DNA of 14,751 nucleotides, taken from the NCBI GenBank assembly GCA_019307805.1, contig JAFDIX010000015.1, forward strand, positions 1-14,751, in the 5' to 3' direction. The notes beneath the pieces are model-generated. The model searched no databases. It was given only the letters and a program-made list of their open reading frames with translations, and was not told the origin of the DNA. This document shows positions 12,839 to 14,751 of this stretch, piece after piece (the first letter of the stretch is position 1; each line of letters begins with the position of its first letter). A program made the position numbers and the translations under genes. The stretch is from Deltaproteobacteria bacterium (GTDB lineage: Bacteria > Desulfobacterota > DSM-4660 > Desulfatiglandales > HGW-15).

Positions 12839-13411
12839 ATGATGAGAAAATTCATAATGATTTCAGTTGTGTTGGTATTTGCTTTGTCATCTGTGTTTAT
12901 GCTGGCCTCGTGCGCCAAAAAACAGATATCCACTGGGGGCGCCGCTACTGCCCCGGAGACCAAGGCACAGAAGATTGCCGAGAAGGACGTGGCTACCATT
13001 GCATCGGGTGAGGCGGCACGTCAGGCCCGGCTTCGTGCTCTTGAGAAGGAGCAGCGACTTCGCTCTGAGATACGTGTGTTTGAGTCCGAGCATGTCTACT
13101 TTGCTTTTGACAGATCTGAGTTGAAAGCTGACGCCCGGGCAGCCCTCGACAAAAAGGCGGCTTGGCTGCGTGCAAATTCCGGGTATAAAGTCCGGATCGA
13201 GGGATATTGCGATGAGAGGGGTACCTCAGAATACAATATGGCCCTCGGAGAGAGAAGGGCCAATGCAGCATGGAAGTATCTCAATGCCCTCGGCGTGTCA
13301 GGCAAGCGGATGTACACCATCAGCTACGGCGAACTGTTGCCCGCGGATCCCGGACACAATGAGCGGGCCTGGGCCAAAAACAGGCGGGACGAATTCAAGC
13401 TGGTCAAGTAG
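12839..13411 (+). CDS. pal: Peptidoglycan-associated lipoprotein Pal
   Basis: A 190-aa outer-membrane lipoprotein. The signal peptide ends in the lipobox LASC with lipidated Cys25. A charged linker with a helical stretch (about 50-82) leads to the OmpA-like peptidoglycan-binding domain (about 85-190): VYFAFDRSELKADARAALDK, IEGYCDERGTSEYNMALGER (which holds the Asp and Arg residues that contact diaminopimelate) and a C-terminal NRRDEFKLVK. It anchors the outer membrane to the wall and is the partner of TolB. AGGAGG lies 10 nt before the first of two consecutive ATGs (12839 and 12842), and either could be used. It follows tolB after a 212-bp AT-rich gap. Confidence 0.96.
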   Translation: MMRKFIMISVVLVFALSSVFMLASCAKKQISTGGAATAPETKAQKIAEKDVATIASGEAARQARLRALEKEQRLRSEIRVFESEHVYFAFDRSELKADARAALDKKAAWLRANSGYKVRIEGYCDERGTSEYNMALGERRANAAWKYLNALGVSGKRMYTISYGELLPADPGHNERAWAKNRRDEFKLVK

Positions 13412-13446
13412 TATTCCCGCTGTCAACGAGCCCTTGTTTTTTTGAT

Positions 13447-13468
13447 CCCCGGTCCATCATGGCCGGGG
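13447..13468. other. GC-rich hairpin after pal
   Basis: CCCCGG (13447-13452) pairs with CCGGGG (13463-13468), extended inside by CCA/TGG with a bulged T, a stem of about nine pairs. A T7 run precedes rather than follows it (13437-13443), so it is not a standard intrinsic terminator on the plus strand. It may protect the pal mRNA 3' end or mark a processing site. Confidence 0.5.
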
Positions 13469-13488
13469 GAAACGATTCATTTGAATGC

Positions 13489-13522
13489 AAAGGTGAGGCG
13501 ACCCTCGGGTCGACTCACCTTT
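13489..13522 (+). terminator. Strong hairpin between pal and cpoB
   Basis: AAAGGTGAG (13489-13497) pairs perfectly with CTCACCTTT (13514-13522). After a G/A mismatch, CGACC (13499-13503) pairs with GGTCG (13508-13512) around a CTCG loop. The T run is only three bases. It ends 4-22 nt before the possible cpoB starts (13527, 13536, 13545), so it could attenuate transcription or control cpoB translation; the best Shine-Dalgarno-like bases nearby (AAAGGTGAG) are locked in its 5' arm. Confidence 0.6.
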
Positions 13523-13535
13523 ACCATTGGATACA

Positions 13536-14453
13536 ATGGAGCATATGGTCAACCGCACCCAATACCCCTGCCGATCCTGGCGTTTCGTCATCCTTCTTTT
13601 CTTCATTCCCCTGGTTTCATGCGTCTACGACACCCAACTTGAATATTTGAACGACCAGGTCGTCGCCCTCAACCGCAAGGTCTCCAATCTGGAAGAAAAG
13701 ATGGATAAACAGATGGGCGATGATAAGTTGAGTGCAATACGTTCCAACCAGGCAGCCATGGGGGCTGACCTTGATCAGGTCAAAGGGGATGTAAAACAAA
13801 TATCGGGTCGCGTTCAGGACAATGAGCATATCATCAAAAGAACGGTTGAGAGGGACCTCGGTGAACAGGACAGGATGAAAGAAAATCTGGATGACCTGTC
13901 CCACAAGGTGATTCGCCTGGAAAGGCTGCTCGCGCATCAGCAAGAATATCTTGGCCTGGAGCCTCCACCGGACCTTGAACCGAAACCGGAGGAAGCCCCC
14001 GCCCCGGACCAGGGTGAAAAACCGACTGTTACGGCCCCGGAAGCGAAAAAAACGGAAGGCCCGGCGGGAGAGCTGAGGCCTTCGGACTTCCAGGCCTATG
14101 ACCAGGCCCTGGAACTCTATCGAGAGGGGAAATATGAGGATGCCATCGATGGGTTCAAGGCCTTCCTGCGAAAATATCCAAAATCGGATCGAGCAGATAA
14201 CGCCCAATTCTGGGTTGCTGAATGCCATATGAAACTCAAACAATATGAACAGGCTATTTTGTCCTACCAGAAGGTCATAAAGAAGTACCCCAAAGGAAAC
14301 AAGGTTCCCAATGCACTGCTCAGGCAGGCGATGGCATTTTTAGAGATAAAGGACAAGACCAGTTCCCGCCTTCTTTTAAAGAAAATCATAAAAAAGTATC
14401 CCCGTTCGAGTGAAGCCAAGATTGCCAAGAAAAAACTGGCGATCTTGAAATAG
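13536..14453 (+). CDS. cpoB: Tol-Pal accessory protein CpoB/YbgF
   Basis: About 305 aa. A short signal peptide ends in PLVSC, so unlike the soluble E. coli protein this one appears to be a lipoprotein (Cys29 from this start). It is followed by a coiled coil (about 38-135; LNRKVSNLEEKMDKQM and similar heptads) matching the trimerisation region of YbgF. Next come a Pro/Glu-rich linker (about 140-180) and TPR repeats (about 187-305) with ALELYREGKYEDAIDGFKAF, AECHMKLKQYEQAILSYQKV and similar helices, the hallmark C-terminal domain. CpoB coordinates outer-membrane constriction with peptidoglycan synthesis and contacts TolA. The start is uncertain: TTG 13527, ATG 13536 and ATG 13545 are all in frame with poor ribosome-binding sites; I chose 13536 (GGA 4 nt upstream). 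It is the last gene of the operon. Confidence 0.92.
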   Translation: MEHMVNRTQYPCRSWRFVILLFFIPLVSCVYDTQLEYLNDQVVALNRKVSNLEEKMDKQMGDDKLSAIRSNQAAMGADLDQVKGDVKQISGRVQDNEHIIKRTVERDLGEQDRMKENLDDLSHKVIRLERLLAHQQEYLGLEPPPDLEPKPEEAPAPDQGEKPTVTAPEAKKTEGPAGELRPSDFQAYDQALELYREGKYEDAIDGFKAFLRKYPKSDRADNAQFWVAECHMKLKQYEQAILSYQKVIKKYPKGNKVPNALLRQAMAFLEIKDKTSSRLLLKKIIKKYPRSSEAKIAKKKLAILK

Positions 14454-14483
14454 AAAAGCTTTTTAGAACCCACCCCATTATCC

Positions 14484-14751
14484 GTGAAACATCCGCCTTT
14501 CGTAAAATACCCGCTATCCCATTTTTTCAGAACAAGTGAGTACACCACTATGGCCATTTTGGCGACCGTGGTGGGCCTGGCGGGGGGCTTAGGGGCCATC
14601 GGCTTTCGGTACCTTATCACCCTGGTCCAAAGACTGGCTTACGGAGGAGGGGGGAATCTCCTGGACCTGGTCAACGCAATCCCCTGGTACCAAAAGGTAT
14701 GGGTGCCTGCCGCAGGCGGCTTGGTGGTTCGCCCCCTCGTCTATTTCCTGG
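14484..14751 (+). CDS. ClC-type chloride channel/antiporter, N-terminal part (truncated by window)
   Basis: An open frame from GTG 14484 runs to the window edge (89 codons). It encodes a cytoplasmic tail of about 22 residues, a first hydrophobic helix (MAILATVVGLAGGLGAIGFR), then YLITLVQRL and a second stretch beginning WVPAAGGLVVRPLVYFL. This is the usual start of bacterial ClC chloride/proton channels and antiporters, with the helix-A to helix-B spacing and VPAxGG phrase. The selectivity motifs (GSGIP, GREGP) would lie outside the window, so the call rests on the N-terminus only. The start is uncertain: GTG 14484 has no clear ribosome-binding site and ATG 14550 would remove the tail. It begins 30 bp after cpoB, so read-through from the tol operon is possible. 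Confidence 0.75.
   Translation, partial: MKHPPFVKYPLSHFFRTSEYTTMAILATVVGLAGGLGAIGFRYLITLVQRLAYGGGGNLLDLVNAIPWYQKVWVPAAGGLVVRPLVYFL

Noticed and set aside
13617..14243. 208-codon antisense frame opposite cpoB
   Set aside because: A mirror of the coiled-coil and TPR coding sequence, with no recognisable domain; cpoB on the plus strand is well supported.

Overview
The window looks like a chromosomal segment of a Desulfobacterota (deltaproteobacterial) Gram-negative bacterium. This rests on a complete Tol-Pal operon (an outer membrane is present), a molybdenum-cofactor cluster with a MoeA fused to a periplasmic-binding-protein-like domain, an FHA-GAF histidine kinase paired with an orphan receiver, moderate GC, frequent TTG starts, and interspersed non-coding repeats of a kind I associate with that phylum. 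The taxonomy is inference; there is no rRNA or other marker here.

Layout. 1-171 is a copy of an interspersed repeat. 349-377 is a textbook sigma-70 promoter followed by a leader of about 185 nt, then a histidine kinase (570-2249) and a single-domain response regulator (2275-2643). A secreted DUF3108-type protein (2640-3452, minus strand) converges on the regulator with a 4-bp overlap. The repeat recurs at 3463-3632 in the opposite orientation (about 96% identical by eye), so this three-gene cassette lies between inverted repeats. A further partial copy (3753-3818) runs into the 3' end of an unrecognised minus-strand gene (3803-4519).

A divergent intergenic region with a 22-bp palindrome (4545-4566) and a hairpin touching the Shine-Dalgarno separates that gene from the molybdenum block: moeA (4663-5919), a MoeA-PBP fusion starting inside the moeA stop codon (5916-7850), a ModE-type DNA-binding protein without a molybdate-binding domain (7893-8246), then, after a 345-bp repeat-filled gap, mobB (8592-9143). 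Together these insert molybdenum (or tungsten) into molybdopterin, may sense or present the oxyanion, and supply a helper for dinucleotide cofactor formation.

The last third is the envelope-maintenance operon tolQ-tolR-tolA-tolB-pal-cpoB (9288-14453), with short gaps or overlaps up to tolB and structured gaps before pal and cpoB. The window closes inside a ClC-type chloride channel/antiporter gene (from 14484).

No CRISPR array, tRNA, rRNA, transposase or phage gene is seen. I found no clearly new multi-gene system. The best candidates for a second look are the inverted-repeat-bounded cassette with its MITE-like repeat, the unknown Cys-containing gene divergent from moeA, the palindrome and leader hairpin controlling the molybdenum block, and the hairpin just before cpoB.
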